Assembly (NCBI GenBank): GCA_015057865.1
Contig: SVDH01000013.1
Location: forward strand, 1 to 64,000
Reading direction: 5' to 3'
DNA: 64,000 nucleotides
DNA from: Lachnospiraceae bacterium
Lineage (GTDB): Bacteria > Bacillota > Clostridia > Lachnospirales > Lachnospiraceae
The stretch's first letter is position 1; every line of letters begins with the position of its first letter. A program made the position numbers and the translations under genes. Positions 28,006 through 36,770 of the stretch are shown piece after piece. The notes below the pieces were generated by a model. That model worked only from the letters and a program-made list of their open reading frames with translations. It was not told the origin of the DNA and made no database searches.

Positions 28006-28707
28006 TTATTTCTTCTTACTTTTCTTTTTATTCTGTTGTATTACATGTATGAATCTGCGTACTTCTTTTTTCCGGAACAGTGCCAGCAAAAACAGCAGGA
28101 CATGAACGATAAAGATATGTCCGCGCGCTTTCACGCACCCGTCAAAGTAGGACTCCTCTGTGTCAAAGTCCGGATAAAACTGAAGGTCTGTCGCGAAAAT
28201 AAATGGGATCGCTGACAGTCCGCCACACAGCTCTCCGGTCGTCGCCGGATTCTCAAACCCGAATGCGACCTTTCCCGACAGCTCTCTCGGCCGGATCCTG
28301 ACAAGAAATGTCTGCAGGATCGGCATCACTGCCGAAAGTACGCCTTCTTCTATAAACGCTTTCACGATGCCGGCGATCCGCTTTACGCGCTCCCATACAG
28401 AAGCTTTCTTTTTTTTCTTCTCCGCCTTCTCATCGTCTGCTTCAATCGTCTCTTGTTCTTCTTTTTTCTTCTTTTTCGGAAGGATCGGAATCCCTGCGAC
28501 CCGGAGCTTATAATGAAATTCCTCTCTGTAGCCCGCTGTAAAAGACACAAGCCCGAGCAGCCATTTCAGCTTAAAGTCCGCACACTTCTCCTCGCTTTTT
28601 GCAACCAGCCGGTACCGCATGGGCACAAGCAGGATCACTGCGATCACGATCGCGATGATAAGCAGGACGATCCCTATGATCTTTCCGATCATCAGAAGTA
28701 TCAGCAT
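28006..28707 (-). CDS. DUF2953 membrane protein (YtfI-like)
   Basis: 233 aa. N-terminal membrane segment (about 1-27, 'GKIIGIVLLIIAIVIAVILLVPMRY'), a Lys/Glu-rich charged stretch (about 78-102), and the DUF2953 C-terminal part 'GFENPATTGELCGGLSAIPF'. Its function is unknown in any species; pairing with gerW suggests a spore envelope role. Its start overlaps the upstream gene's end by 7 bp, indicating translational coupling. Confidence 0.8.
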   Translation of the reverse strand: MLILLMIGKIIGIVLLIIAIVIAVILLVPMRYRLVAKSEEKCADFKLKWLLGLVSFTAGYREEFHYKLRVAGIPILPKKKKKEEQETIEADDEKAEKKKKKASVWERVKRIAGIVKAFIEEGVLSAVMPILQTFLVRIRPRELSGKVAFGFENPATTGELCGGLSAIPFIFATDLQFYPDFDTEESYFDGCVKARGHIFIVHVLLFLLALFRKKEVRRFIHVIQQNKKKSKKK

Positions 28708-29024
28708 ATCATCTGCCCCCGTCCTGTCCGATGACGATATACGTCATAGTCCTTGTTTTCCCGATACGCTTCCTCTAAAAGCGATCCTGTGATCTCCATG
28801 GCTTCCCGTTTGGATCCGGCCATTCCGGCCACATAAAGCGCCTCGTCCGGATATTGCTTTTGCAAAAGAACGGTACTTGGCAGGATCGAAAGGCGGCCGT
28901 CTTCGGTCCGGTCACATACGATCAGGTAAACCATCGGATGAACCTGCCTGTGCATGATCTGAAACTTCAGCCTTTTGCTGTTTTTGACCGATGCACCGAT
29001 CCTTAATCTCTTATCCCATTCCAT
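28701..29024 (-). CDS. Conserved-looking small protein of unknown function, 107 aa
   Basis: Not recognised. It is soluble, basic at the N-terminus (MEWDKRLRIGASVKNSKRLKF), with 'MVYLIVCDRTEDGRLSILPST' and a C-terminal 'DYDVYRHRTGRGQ'. It sits 3 bp after the Nudix gene and overlaps the DUF2953 gene by 7 bp, so it is clearly within the operon and probably real. Confidence 0.65.
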   Translation of the reverse strand: MEWDKRLRIGASVKNSKRLKFQIMHRQVHPMVYLIVCDRTEDGRLSILPSTVLLQKQYPDEALYVAGMAGSKREAMEITGSLLEEAYRENKDYDVYRHRTGRGQMIC

Positions 29025-29027
29025 AGA

Positions 29028-29483
29028 TCACTCCGTACGGATCGCATCTACCCATTCATGCTTTTTGCGCATCTCCTGATAGGTACGATAAGCATCCTCT
29101 AAAATACGCTTTTCATTTGAAAACTTCAGCAGGTGGATCGCTTCATGGTATTTATAATACCCGGAATCTGTAAAATACTCTTCCCTCTGCGGCTTGCTGT
29201 AATAACTGTCCGTCGACATCAGATACCAGTGTACCTCTTTTGTCACCGTATCGTCCGGTACGGAAAAAGAATACTGACTCTTCCCGATATAAGAAACAAC
29301 AGATGCTGTGACACCTGCTTCCTCTTTGACTTCCCGCAGCGCAGTCTCGATGTGATTCTCTCCTTCTTCCACTGTTCCCTTCGGCAATACCCAGCCTTCG
29401 TAACGACGCTTATACTGCTTGAACAACAGAAGGATCTTACCGCGATAGATTACCACACCGCCGCAACTCGTTGCTATGATCAT
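29028..29483 (-). CDS. Nudix hydrolase
   Basis: 151 aa, one domain. The Nudix box GX5EX7REUXEEXGU is exact (starts GTVEEGE, ends REVKEEAGV, about residues 36-58). Such enzymes cleave nucleoside diphosphates linked to another group; the substrate is unknown. First gene of the Nudix - unknown - DUF2953 - gerW operon, with a good promoter 73 bp upstream and CGGAGGA before the ATG. Confidence 0.92.
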   Translation of the reverse strand: MIIATSCGGVVIYRGKILLLFKQYKRRYEGWVLPKGTVEEGENHIETALREVKEEAGVTASVVSYIGKSQYSFSVPDDTVTKEVHWYLMSTDSYYSKPQREEYFTDSGYYKYHEAIHLLKFSNEKRILEDAYRTYQEMRKKHEWVDAIRTE

Positions 29484-29555
29484 GTTCTGTCCTCCGAAAT
29501 GTGCAGCTTGATGCTGTGTCCGGCAGATTTTTGGCGTCTGCCATACTTAACTAAC

Positions 29556-29584
29556 AGTATACGCTAAACATAATTAAGTTTCAA
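29556..29584 (-). promoter_or_regulatory. Promoter of the Nudix-gerW operon
   Basis: Minus strand TTGAAA, exactly 17-bp spacer, TATACT. It lies in the 141-bp gap between the PBP gene and the Nudix gene; no other feature seen there. Confidence 0.7.
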
Positions 29585-29624
29585 CTATCGAAACCGTTCT
29601 TACCGTACCCAATCGAAGGCATTA

Positions 29625-31088
29625 TCATTCATCAAAATAGGCGTCAAACACTTCGCCGGCCACAGGAACCGCTGAGGATGAGCCGCTTCCGCCGTCTTCC
29701 ACGATGACTGCGATCGCAATCTCTTTTTCCCCGTCCTGTGCATACCCGACGAACCATCCGTGGCTGTCTTTGTCTTCATTATATTCCGCTGAACCGGTCT
29801 TTCCGGCCACATCATACCCTCTTCCCGAGAGCGCGCTTCCGGTACCGTAATCTGTCACGGCCTCCATCAGCGAACGGATGCGCTGCGTATCCTCTTTGTT
29901 TAAAAGCTTTCCGTATTCCTGCTTGTCAAACCTTCTGACGATCGTACCGGCCTCATTTTCAATATGATCCGCGATATACGGCTTGCAGAGGACGCCGTCG
30001 TTGCAGATCGCGGAAGCGATCATCGCCATATGGATCGGAGAAACCAGGGTATCTCCCTGCCCGATCGATGTCGTCATGATCTTTGCTTCGCCTTCCGAAT
30101 CCGTAAGTGTAAACTGACTTTTGGCGGTCTTAAGGCCTGTCGGCAATGCCTGGTTAAACAGCATGGAATTACAAAAACCGTTCAGTTTTCCGACATTTAA
30201 GCTTAAGCCGATCGTAGAAAAAGCGGTATTGCAGGAATGCGCAAAGCTTTCCTCGAGATCTTCTTCTCCGTGCACCGCGCCTTTATAACAGTGAATCGTA
30301 TAGTCATCCCGCGTGATCTCACCTTCACAATCATACCGGAACGAATCATAATTGCTGTTTTCCCGCATATATTCCAGCGCCGTGATGATCTTAAACGTCG
30401 ATCCGGGCGGATATAAGCCCTGCGTTGCACGGTTTAAGAGCACACTGCTGTCCTCATCGTTTACAATGTCATCCCAGTCATAGGCAACCGTATTCGGGTC
30501 AAAATCAGGCTTGGATACCATTGCCAGGACCTTGCCGGTATCCGGCTCGATCGCGATCACTGCCCCGTCATTTCCGCCAAGCGCGTCATAGGCGGTTTCC
30601 TGCAGCTCGGAATCGAGGGTTGTCACAACGGAATCGCCCTGGTCCTTTTCGCCTGCCAGGTTATGGTAGATCCGTTTTAAAACAAATGCATGCGACCGCA
30701 GCAGATAGAAGTTATACTGGGATTCCACACCGGCCTTGCCGTTTGTCGTAAACCCAACCGCATGCGCATACAGATCATCGTAAGGATATTCCCGTATTTC
30801 GGAGTCTCCGTCTTCATCGCTTGTCGCCAGGACCTTGCCGTCTGCGGAAAGGATGTCGCCGCGGATGACGTTTTTCGCATACAGTTCCTGACGTTTATTG
30901 TAAGAGCTGTTGATCACCGAATCGCTTTTTGCGACCAGAAACCATATCATGTAGACAGCAAGCAGCAAAAACAGGATGGTGAACGCAATCGCGATAAAGT
31001 TTAACTGTCCCTTACCACTTCTCTTCGTATTCTGTTTGGGAGCGCCTGTTCCTGCGCCTGTTTTTCTGTACTCGGTCTTCTTCCTCAT
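29625..31088 (-). CDS. Class B penicillin-binding protein (transpeptidase)
   Basis: 487 aa. Short cytoplasmic basic tail, one membrane span (about 30-52), an N-terminal pedestal with 'RGDILSADGKVLATS', then the transpeptidase domain with SxxK in PGSTFK, SxN in HSCNTAF and KTGSAE. It crosslinks peptidoglycan outside the membrane. At under 500 residues it is short for a class B PBP and has no PASTA domains. The ATG has AGAAGGA upstream and begins 77 bp inside the end of the FtsW-like gene, so the SEDS/PBP pair is translationally coupled. Whether it serves division, elongation or sporulation is unclear. Confidence 0.93.
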   Translation of the reverse strand: MRKKTEYRKTGAGTGAPKQNTKRSGKGQLNFIAIAFTILFLLLAVYMIWFLVAKSDSVINSSYNKRQELYAKNVIRGDILSADGKVLATSDEDGDSEIREYPYDDLYAHAVGFTTNGKAGVESQYNFYLLRSHAFVLKRIYHNLAGEKDQGDSVVTTLDSELQETAYDALGGNDGAVIAIEPDTGKVLAMVSKPDFDPNTVAYDWDDIVNDEDSSVLLNRATQGLYPPGSTFKIITALEYMRENSNYDSFRYDCEGEITRDDYTIHCYKGAVHGEEDLEESFAHSCNTAFSTIGLSLNVGKLNGFCNSMLFNQALPTGLKTAKSQFTLTDSEGEAKIMTTSIGQGDTLVSPIHMAMIASAICNDGVLCKPYIADHIENEAGTIVRRFDKQEYGKLLNKEDTQRIRSLMEAVTDYGTGSALSGRGYDVAGKTGSAEYNEDKDSHGWFVGYAQDGEKEIAIAVIVEDGGSGSSSAVPVAGEVFDAYFDE

Positions 31089-32616
31089 CCCAAAATCCTT
31101 CTATTTCTTCCTGCGTAATCTGACGTTGCCGCGTCCTCTTTGGCTGTTCTGCCCCTCGTCCTGACGGCTTTGTCGTCTGCTTTGTCGTACGTGCACGGTC
31201 TTTGTTCTGCTGCTGCATATGACGCTTTAGCACTTCTTCCGCGCCGCCCTCATTGCGTTTTACGGGAACCACCTCATCCTGCTCCAGATCAAAATCTTCG
31301 ACATAAATCTCGTTTTCATTATGTCGCAGGATATAAATGCCCTGAATGATCGCGAATATGACGACCGTACAGAAGATCGACGTACCGCCGTAACTGATAA
31401 ACGGCAATGTTACACCGGTCGACGGGATAAACTTAATGACGCCGCCGATGTTCAAAAAGACCTGCGTGCCATACGCGACACCGAATCCGAGTGCGATCAT
31501 CTGATAAAACGTATCATGGATCTGTCTGGCAACCCTTGTCAGCATGATGAAGCAGGAAAGGCAGACAAGTATGATGCAGATCGCAAAGATCCCGCCAAAC
31601 TCTTCCGCGATCGCCGCAAAAACAAAATCTGATGTTTCGACGGGAATGGTCTCAGGCATGCCCTGATACAATCCCAGGCCGAACCAGCCGCCGGTTCCGA
31701 TCGCAAACATCGCCTGCGCCACCTGATAGCCGCCGCCCTCAATATTGGCAAACGGATCCTTCCAGGCAGCGATCCTTACTTTTACATGATTAAATACCTT
31801 CGAGGCGCCTAGCGCCGCGACCGCCCCGACGCCAAATCCTCCGATCAGATAAACCGGCGCGCGTGTTGCCACAAACAGCATACAGATATAGGTCACAAAG
31901 AAGATCAGCGCCGCGCCAAGGTCTGAGGAAAGCACCAGAATGATCACATGCAGCGCCGCCGCTATGGTCGTGATCACGATATCCTTAAACGCCGTACTGC
32001 GGTAAAGCCTGCAGGCGACAAAGAATACGAAGATGATCTTGATCAGCTCCGATGGCTGCAGCGTAATGCCCGCGACCGTAAACGAGATCTTTGCGCCGTA
32101 GGTCACACTGCCTAAAACAAGCACTGCGCCAAGCGCCAGAATGCCGATCACGCCGTAAACCCATGTCAGTTTTCTGATAAAATGCGCGTGAACGACAATC
32201 CGCGGTACGAACGCGGTGATCGCGACCGCAAGGATCGCCACTTCAAACTGATGCAGGGCCGCGTCAAAATCCAGTCTCGTCAGCTCTGAAAATCCGATCA
32301 GCATCAGCATGCACATATGATGAACGATCAGGCGGTCCGCATTTTTATAAATGATCCGGTAGATCAAAAAGATCACAAGCGTCAGGCCGACTTCCCCAAG
32401 GTAAAGCGCCCAGATACTCCACTTCTGCTCTACCGCAAAGATCACAAGGTGACACAAAAAGTGCAGAGCATACATGCAGACAGACTGTCTGAGAAAGATT
32501 CGGTTCTCTCTGTCCGGATCGCTCTTTCGAAATAGCACCGTAAAGCTCGAAAGTGTATAAACCGCGAACAATATGATCACAAGATATTTTGATAATTCTG
32601 TCAGGATATGAACCAT
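31012..32616 (-). CDS. FtsW/RodA/SpoVE (SEDS) family protein
   Basis: 534 aa. About ten to twelve membrane segments and the SEDS signatures 'LQPSELIKIIFVFFVACRLY', 'SDLGAALIFFVTYICML', 'IAEEFGGIFAICIIL' and 'STGVTLPFISYGGTSI'. SEDS proteins polymerise lipid II into glycan strands with a partner class B PBP, here the next gene. It has an extra N-terminal hydrophobic half of about 150 residues and a highly basic Arg/Gln-rich C-terminal tail of about 85 residues; the tail's last part overlaps the PBP start. Confidence 0.93.
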   Translation of the reverse strand: MVHILTELSKYLVIILFAVYTLSSFTVLFRKSDPDRENRIFLRQSVCMYALHFLCHLVIFAVEQKWSIWALYLGEVGLTLVIFLIYRIIYKNADRLIVHHMCMLMLIGFSELTRLDFDAALHQFEVAILAVAITAFVPRIVVHAHFIRKLTWVYGVIGILALGAVLVLGSVTYGAKISFTVAGITLQPSELIKIIFVFFVACRLYRSTAFKDIVITTIAAALHVIILVLSSDLGAALIFFVTYICMLFVATRAPVYLIGGFGVGAVAALGASKVFNHVKVRIAAWKDPFANIEGGGYQVAQAMFAIGTGGWFGLGLYQGMPETIPVETSDFVFAAIAEEFGGIFAICIILVCLSCFIMLTRVARQIHDTFYQMIALGFGVAYGTQVFLNIGGVIKFIPSTGVTLPFISYGGTSIFCTVVIFAIIQGIYILRHNENEIYVEDFDLEQDEVVPVKRNEGGAEEVLKRHMQQQNKDRARTTKQTTKPSGRGAEQPKRTRQRQITQEEIEGFWDEEEDRVQKNRRRNRRSQTEYEEKW

Positions 32617-32619
32617 ATC

Positions 32620-34782
32620 TTATTCGACTCCCCGGTTGAAATGACCGCGTGTATACCGGTCATCAAAGCTCCCTGTACCGCTTGTGACATCCGACAGGAT
32701 CTGCCTGATCTCGTCACTGTGCTCTGTCGTAAAGCTCACTCTGATATATGCCGGTCTGATCCGATCCAGGTCCTCTTTTCGGTCCGGCAGATACAGCGGT
32801 TTGTTATTATAGATTATGTTATAGCAGTCTTCGCATCTTGCGTCAACGAAAAATCGGTTTCCGAAACGATCCTTAAGAAAGACATAAGAATCTTTGCTGC
32901 CGCCTTTCTTTTTACAGCCTGTATAATTCCGATAAATGCACTGCGCAGAGATCATCAGCGGGATCCTGCCGTAAACAGAAAGCATCGCGCCCTGTTTTTT
33001 CTGATATTTCAATTCTTTTTTATTCAGTTCATACGACATCGTATACTTTTGGATCTCGTGCTGTTCAAACGCTGCTGCCGTCTCATAGGAAAAAACATAA
33101 ACGCCCGCATCCAGCCGGATGTCTGCTCTGTCAATGCCAAGGCCGGCCACAAAGCCCAGGCTGTCATAACTCCTGACCAGATATTCATCAAACGGAACCG
33201 ACCGGATCAGCTCTTCGATCCGTTTTGTCCCTTCTTTTCGCAGACAATACGGCAGGCAGAGTCCTGCCCTGCTTCCGCCTTCCCGGATCTCTTTTACCAG
33301 ACCGGAAAGCAGCTCTTTCTCATATGTCCCAAGATCAAGCAGGATCAGATCCGGCCGGCTTCCCGAAAGGACCACTTTCAGCTGCTCCGCTTTTGTGATC
33401 TGCACGACAAGCTTCGGCTTTTCCACTTCACCGTGCGAAGGTGCCTGGCACCTTTCCGCTTTAAAGTGTGAAGGTGCCTGACCCCTAACGCACACGCGCC
33501 GTGTGCCGGAAAGCATCGCCTCGGTGAGCACGGTTAACGCTTCTCTTCGGATCCGGTTGATGGCGCTGACGGGCAGGAAGCAGTTTCCTTCCATGACCAC
33601 GGAGATCTCCCCTGCCTGAAAATCTGAATCGCCTGTCTTTGAGAGACGTTTGATGAGATCCTCTTTTAAAAGGGGCTGTTTCGCGGCCTCCTGCACCACA
33701 TCACCGGTCACGGAAACGACTGTTTCCTGACAGCCTGCGGTCAGCCGGAGCGCTTCGCCCGGAGCAAGGAATGCTTCCATATCCACTGTAGGCGAAACAT
33801 CCCACAAAACCGGCACCACGCCTGCCTCCTTTTGCCCTGTGTGGGAAGAGTCCTTGTCCGAGAGCATCTGTCTGCCCCAGGGCTTCTGATAATAGCCTTT
33901 TGTAAAACCGCTGCGGTTTCCGAGTCCCAGCAAAAGCTGTCTGTCCGCATCCTCTACATGATAGTCATCCGGCGCCTGCGCATACCGGTCAAGATAACGG
34001 CGGTAAACAGACGTCACACCCTGCGCGTACTCGATCTGCTTCATCCGTCCCTCGATCTTAAAGGAAAAAACGCCTGCCTCTAACAGCGCCGGAATCAGAT
34101 CGATCGCGCAGAGGTCCTTTGGACTTAACGGATATAATTCGCCTTTTATTAACGACCGGCCGGCCGCATCCTCTAACCCGTACGGCAGACGGCACGGCTG
34201 CGCACATCGGCCGCGGTTTCCGCTTCTGCCGCCAAACACGCTGCTCATCAGGCACTGTCCCGAATAGCAATAGCAAAGCGCGCCATGAATGAAGCATTCG
34301 ATCTCCATTCCGGTCGCGTCATAGATCGCCCGGATCTCTTCTAATGTCAGCTCTCTTGCCGTCACGATCCGCTCCGCGCCGCATTCTTTCAAAAACGCCG
34401 CGCCATACTGTGTCGTCACAGACATCTGTGTGCTTGCATGCAGGGAAAGCCCCGGGAAATTGCGGTGCAAAAAAGAAAGAACGCCGAAATCCTGCACAAT
34501 AACTGCATCCAGCCCATGTTCATACACTGGTCGGATATAGGAAAACAACGTTTCTTCCAATTCCCGGTTTTTCAATAACGTATTGACTGTCATATGCACC
34601 TTTTTATTGCGCATATGGGCATAATCAATAATCTCTGCCAGCTCTTCCTGCGACAGATTGGCGGCATAGGCCCGGGCGCCAAAAGCTTGTCCTGCCAGAT
34701 AAACAGCGTCAGCTCCCGCATCCAGTACTGCCTTTGCGATCTCCAAAGAACCGGCCGGTGCCAAAAGCTCCGCTTTAAGCAT
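32620..34782 (-). CDS. U32 family protein, RlhA-like (U32 plus DUF3656)
   Basis: 720 aa. N-terminal U32 domain with 'ELLAPAGSLEIAKAVLDAGADAVYLAG', the metal/Fe-S block 'IECFIHGALCYCYSGQCLMSS' and 'RGRCAQPCRLPY' (about 155-200), then a DUF3656-type domain and a C-terminal Cys-rich part (DARCEDCYN). Homologues such as E. coli RlhA hydroxylate a cytidine in 23S rRNA; this size and layout fit RlhA better than the tRNA-acting TrhP/TrhO type (inference). A REP-like sequence adds two QAPSH copies around residues 430-455. It overlaps zapA by 8 bp and precedes the SEDS gene by 3 bp. Confidence 0.88.
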   Translation of the reverse strand: MLKAELLAPAGSLEIAKAVLDAGADAVYLAGQAFGARAYAANLSQEELAEIIDYAHMRNKKVHMTVNTLLKNRELEETLFSYIRPVYEHGLDAVIVQDFGVLSFLHRNFPGLSLHASTQMSVTTQYGAAFLKECGAERIVTARELTLEEIRAIYDATGMEIECFIHGALCYCYSGQCLMSSVFGGRSGNRGRCAQPCRLPYGLEDAAGRSLIKGELYPLSPKDLCAIDLIPALLEAGVFSFKIEGRMKQIEYAQGVTSVYRRYLDRYAQAPDDYHVEDADRQLLLGLGNRSGFTKGYYQKPWGRQMLSDKDSSHTGQKEAGVVPVLWDVSPTVDMEAFLAPGEALRLTAGCQETVVSVTGDVVQEAAKQPLLKEDLIKRLSKTGDSDFQAGEISVVMEGNCFLPVSAINRIRREALTVLTEAMLSGTRRVCVRGQAPSHFKAERCQAPSHGEVEKPKLVVQITKAEQLKVVLSGSRPDLILLDLGTYEKELLSGLVKEIREGGSRAGLCLPYCLRKEGTKRIEELIRSVPFDEYLVRSYDSLGFVAGLGIDRADIRLDAGVYVFSYETAAAFEQHEIQKYTMSYELNKKELKYQKKQGAMLSVYGRIPLMISAQCIYRNYTGCKKKGGSKDSYVFLKDRFGNRFFVDARCEDCYNIIYNNKPLYLPDRKEDLDRIRPAYIRVSFTTEHSDEIRQILSDVTSGTGSFDDRYTRGHFNRGVE
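33438..33486. repeat. REP-like palindrome plus half repeat inside the U32 gene
   Basis: AAGGTGCCTGGCACCTT (33438-33454) is a perfect odd palindrome. A direct half copy, AAGGTGCCTGACCCCT (33471-33486), follows 16 bp later. The segment is in frame and is translated as two QAPSH copies. Confidence 0.7.
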
Positions 34783-35119
34783 TTTCTCCCTCCGGTTTCT
34801 TCTTCAGTTCTTCATTCTGTACAGTGAGTGCCGCGATCTGCTGTCTGGAAAGCGTCAGCTCCTCATCTTTCTTCTTAACATCATCCTCAAGCTGCGCGAT
34901 CTGCTCTCTGGCCTTCATCAGCTCATCGGCGATATTGATCTGCAGATAAATGGAGTACAGATCACTCGTGATCCGTTTGCCCTTTGTCTGCTCTTTTAAT
35001 TCCTGATCTTTTTTGTTCAGATAGGAAGCAATGCTCTGCAGGTACTCTTCTTTTTCATAACCTGCCATCGTCAGGATCTTGCCCTGGATCACAACCTGTG
35101 TGTTGGATTTTTCAAACAT
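34775..35119 (-). CDS. zapA: Cell division protein ZapA
   Basis: 114 aa from the chosen start. Family N-terminal block 'VVIQGKILTMAGYEKEEYLQSIASYLNKK' is followed by a long coiled coil (about 40-105). ZapA bundles FtsZ filaments at the septum. The start at 35119 has AAGGAGG seven bases upstream; a longer frame would place that site inside the gene. Neighbours include septal wall enzymes, which supports the call. Confidence 0.88.
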   Translation of the reverse strand: MFEKSNTQVVIQGKILTMAGYEKEEYLQSIASYLNKKDQELKEQTKGKRITSDLYSIYLQINIADELMKAREQIAQLEDDVKKKDEELTLSRQQIAALTVQNEELKKKPEGENA

Positions 35120-35137
35120 AATATCCTCCTTCATATG

Positions 35138-36142
35138 CTATTCTGCATCCGGATACGGTATCCCGAAATGGCGATAGGCAAATTCTGTCGCCATTCTGCC
35201 GCGCGGTGTACGGTTGATGAGGCCGTTCTGTACCAGATACGGCTCGTAAACATCCTCGATCGTCCCCGCGTCCTCTCCGATCGCAGCGGCGAGGGTATCG
35301 AGTCCGATCGGGCCTCCCGAAAACTTCTCCATGATCGTCCGAAGGATCATCCTGTCGTTTTTGTCCAGGCCCAGCTTGTCGACCTCTAAAAGATCGAGTG
35401 CCAGTGACGCGATCTCTTTTGTGATCACGCCGTCATACTTGATCTGCGCAAAATCACGGACCCGCTTTAACAGGCGGTTTGCCAGACGCGGTGTCCCGCG
35501 TGATCTTGACGCCATCTCATGCGCACCCTCCGGCTCGATCTCTACACCGAGTACCCCTGCGGACTGATGAATGATGGTCTCAAGCTCCGGAACCGTATAA
35601 TACTCCATATGGGAAATGATCCCGAACCGGTCGCGCAAGGGAGCTGTTAAAAGGCCTGCTCTCGTCGTTGCGCCCACCAGTGTAAAACGCGGCAGATCCA
35701 GCCGGATCGAACGGGCTGTCGTACCTTTGCCGATCATGATATCGATCGCATAATCTTCCATCGCAGGATACAGCACCTCTTCCACCTGCCTGTTCAAACG
35801 GTGGATCTCATCCACGAACAAAATGTCGTTTTCCTGCAGATTGCTTAAGATCGACGCCATTTCACCGGGTTTGCCGATGGCCGGCCCCGATGTCACCTTC
35901 ATGTTGACCTGCATCTCGTTTGCAATGATGCCTGCAAGGGTCGTCTTGCCGAGTCCCGGCGGTCCGTATAACAGGACATGATCAAGCGGTTCTTTCCGCT
36001 GCATCGCGGCTTCGATGTAGATCTTCAGCATTCCTTTGATCTTTTCCTGTCCGATATAGTCCTGAAATGTCGTCGGCCGCAGTCCCTGCTCGATGCGGAT
36101 GTCTTCATCCTGCACCTGTGTTTCAATGATCCTTCTTGCCAT
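35138..36142 (-). CDS. ruvB: Holliday junction helicase subunit RuvB
   Basis: 334 aa, full length. '[16 protein letters not shown]', Walker [12 protein letters not shown] (about 62-72), Walker B '[11 protein letters not shown]', sensor '[20 protein letters not shown]', and C-terminal winged-helix '[23 protein letters not shown]'. It drives branch migration with RuvA, the upstream gene. No ruvC is seen here. Confidence 0.98.
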   Translation of the reverse strand: MARRIIETQVQDEDIRIEQGLRPTTFQDYIGQEKIKGMLKIYIEAAMQRKEPLDHVLLYGPPGLGKTTLAGIIANEMQVNMKVTSGPAIGKPGEMASILSNLQENDILFVDEIHRLNRQVEEVLYPAMEDYAIDIMIGKGTTARSIRLDLPRFTLVGATTRAGLLTAPLRDRFGIISHMEYYTVPELETIIHQSAGVLGVEIEPEGAHEMASRSRGTPRLANRLLKRVRDFAQIKYDGVITKEIASLALDLLEVDKLGLDKNDRMILRTIMEKFSGGPIGLDTLAAAIGEDAGTIEDVYEPYLVQNGLINRTPRGRMATEFAYRHFGIPYPDAE

Positions 36143-36162
36143 TTTATTCTTTCACCTGATAT

Positions 36163-36768
36163 CTACAAAAATGCCAGCTCTTTCAGAGCCTGTTTTAATA
36201 TCGTCTCCACGTCATCTTCTTCGCCAATCGAAAGCTTCGAGACCACGGCATAGGCATCTGACTTGGAATATCCCAGCGCTTCGAGTGCCTGGATCGCCTC
36301 GTCTCTGGCTGTCGTTGCCGCTTCGCTCATATACAAACCGGTGCCTGCAACAAGGTCCTCTTCTGAAATATCGATCTTGTCTTTCAGCTCGATGATCAGC
36401 CGCTGTGCCGTCTTTTTCCCGATGCCGGGCGCTTTCGCGATCCTCTTATCATCTTCCGAAAGCACCGCAAACCGCAGATCATCCGGCGAAAGCACAGACA
36501 GGATCGCAAGGCCGCCCTTCGGGCCGATGCCGCTCACCCCGATGAGCATCCGGAACAGTTCCAGCTCGTCTCTGGATGCAAACCCGAATAAAAGCATCGC
36601 GTCTTCGCGGACATGCAGATAGGTAAAGATCTTTACCTCTTCCCCGCGCGGCGGCAGCTCCTGAATGCAGCGTGCCGGCATATAGAGCCGGTAGCCAATC
36701 CCGTTATTCTCTATGGTCACATGATCCTCGCGGATCTCTTCGAGTCTTCCTTTGATATATGAATACAT
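36163..36768 (-). CDS. ruvA: Holliday junction DNA-binding subunit RuvA
   Basis: 201 aa. Starts 'MYSYIKGRLEEI', OB-fold domain I, helix-hairpin-helix blocks 'LIGVSGIGPKGGLAIL' and 'APGIGKKTAQRLIIELKD', and domain III 'EAIQALEALGYSKSDAYAVV' that contacts RuvB. The ATG at 36768 gives the standard length and lies 2 bp after the miaB stop; an apparent extension of 13 codons runs into miaB and lacks family similarity. Confidence 0.97.
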   Translation of the reverse strand: MYSYIKGRLEEIREDHVTIENNGIGYRLYMPARCIQELPPRGEEVKIFTYLHVREDAMLLFGFASRDELELFRMLIGVSGIGPKGGLAILSVLSPDDLRFAVLSEDDKRIAKAPGIGKKTAQRLIIELKDKIDISEEDLVAGTGLYMSEAATTARDEAIQALEALGYSKSDAYAVVSKLSIGEEDDVETILKQALKELAFL

Positions 36769-36770
36769 CT

